Shown: piece by piece, positions 63,100 to 64,000 of the stretch
Layout of the letters: every line of letters begins with the position of its first letter
How positions within the stretch are numbered: position 1 is the stretch's first letter
Assembly (NCBI GenBank): GCA_012845835.1
Contig: JABAKD010000024.1
Location: 6,412,578 to 6,476,577 of the forward strand
Length of the DNA: 64,000 bases
From: Undaria pinnatifida
Taxonomy: Eukaryota > Sar > Phaeophyceae > Laminariales > Alariaceae
Direction: 5' to 3'
Made by a program: the position numbers and the translations under genes
Notes under the pieces: generated by a model
Database searches by the model: none
What the model was told of the DNA's origin: nothing
What the model saw: only the letters and a program-made list of their open reading frames with translations

Positions 63100-64000
63100 C
63101 GCCTCTACCAGAACAAAATCACAATTTGGCGCTTCGACGCAGAGTCTGTTCGACGATGCTCCGGTTATGGAGAGGTGTTGCAACGACTTCGGCTAGGGGG
63201 ACCCGAACGTTTCAGGTACGGTGACAAGTCTTTGCAGACGTTTACCGCGATCAACTAACGACGAGCGGTGTTTGTTTGCGTTCGGGTAGAAGTACATGCC
63301 CCTTTCCGTATACGTGCAGTCGGTCGATTGTTTGGTCGAGCCTGTCGCAGAGTCCCGACGTCTGCTGAGATGGGGGTAATACATGTTGGACAACCTTACA
63401 TTGCCTGAAGCGCAGAGTAACTACCCAATTTCGTTGGAATGCCCATGCATGCATATGACGCATGCTACGATAGAGTTAGCACTTTCTCCTGAAATGTTTT
63501 GTGAATGACGGGGCTACTTAACCCTGAATCGTTGGAAATAGACTATTTTTTTTGCATGATTCTCGTTGTTTACCTACGCCATGGGGTTTTCATCCGGCGG
63601 CAGTTTTTTTTTTCTCCGAACCAGTTCTGGGGAGAGGTCTTAAGCTCCCGAGTTAAGGAACTTCAGAAAAAAACGGTGCACCTCTATCGTATGGAGATGC
63701 CTAAGAGAGGAACCTCGGGAACACGATGTGCACCCCTACCGTAGCAACCGTGGTGGCACGTCTACCTCCACGACGTATAGGTCATGGCACGTAATACGAT
63801 AGAGGTAACATTTTTGGGCCAAAATCATTTTCTGGTTTTCTGAATGACGGGCCTCCTTCTCCTGTCATTTTCCGAATTCCGTTCTTGTTGTGTATAGTCG
63901 TTGTTTTTTTTTGTCTGGGCGTCGGGTTTGTTCATCAGATTGCTCTCAACGTCTTTAAAATCTCAAAATCCCTCCCTATAGTAACTTAGAAGTATAGTTG
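63100..64000. other. Right edge, nothing assigned
   Basis: Two segments resemble each other: ATGACGGG-CT-CTTAACCCTG-like at 63506-63528 and ATGACGGGCCTCCTTCTCC at 63843-63861, each near a T-rich tract (63544-63560, 63606-63622 and 63903-63915). No gene or known repeat recognised. Confidence 0.4.

Overview
The window looks like repeat-rich intergenic DNA of a nuclear eukaryotic genome. Genes are sparse, GT-AG intron borders are recognisable, and mobile elements abound. The organism is most likely a stramenopile alga; a brown alga of the Ectocarpus type is my best guess. It rests on the LINE ORF2 C-terminus (motifs around METLLYGC, RTDH-LMSYAKALKKAQ and WYRGVV-RFMTRWH), on roughly balanced base composition and on spliced genes. 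This is a recollection of family style, not a search result.

The main architecture is a head-to-tail segmental array with a period of about 23 kb. Unit 0 (1 to about 4680) is partial and the most diverged. Unit 1 (about 6006-29297) and unit 2 (29298 to about 53130) are close copies, by eye only a few percent apart. Each unit carries the same order of blocks: an unrecognised coding-like block, a two-exon Pro/Ser-rich gene, a set of small minus-strand ORFs, a CCATGGG minisatellite, a conserved non-coding block, a G-rich mobile repeat, a LINE 3' end, and fragments of two more spliced genes. The unit 1/unit 2 junction (29297/29298) falls inside a G-rich element and shows a few bases of microhomology.

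Because the units share ancestry, each serves as the empty-site control for insertions in the others. Dated this way are a 714-bp TIR element with TA target duplication (unit 2 only), a 1157-bp TIR element (unit 1 only), a 250-bp TIR element with a 4-bp target duplication (unit 2 only), a ~220-bp MITE family (six copies in units 1 and 2, one locus clearly empty in unit 0), a ~2.1-kb G-rich element (units 1 and 2, empty in unit 0), and TRIM-type miniature LTR elements (units 1 and 2, empty in unit 0; a further young copy at 52738 whose empty site is preserved in unit 0).

Genes decay reciprocally. The spliced ~510-aa gene is open in unit 2 but broken in unit 1 by a direct-inverted-direct triplication. 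A 214-aa two-helix membrane ORF is open in unit 1 but interrupted in unit 2. A small membrane-protein terminal exon is open in unit 2 and shifted in unit 1. None of these proteins is recognised.

The right end (about 53130-64000) is outside the array. It holds LTR-like repeats, a degenerate CGATCG-containing minisatellite (about 56460-58330), a diverged remnant of the G-rich family, LINE-tail-like sequence and a few unassigned ORFs or candidate exons. I see no rRNA, no credible tRNA, no CRISPR array and no prokaryotic operon.
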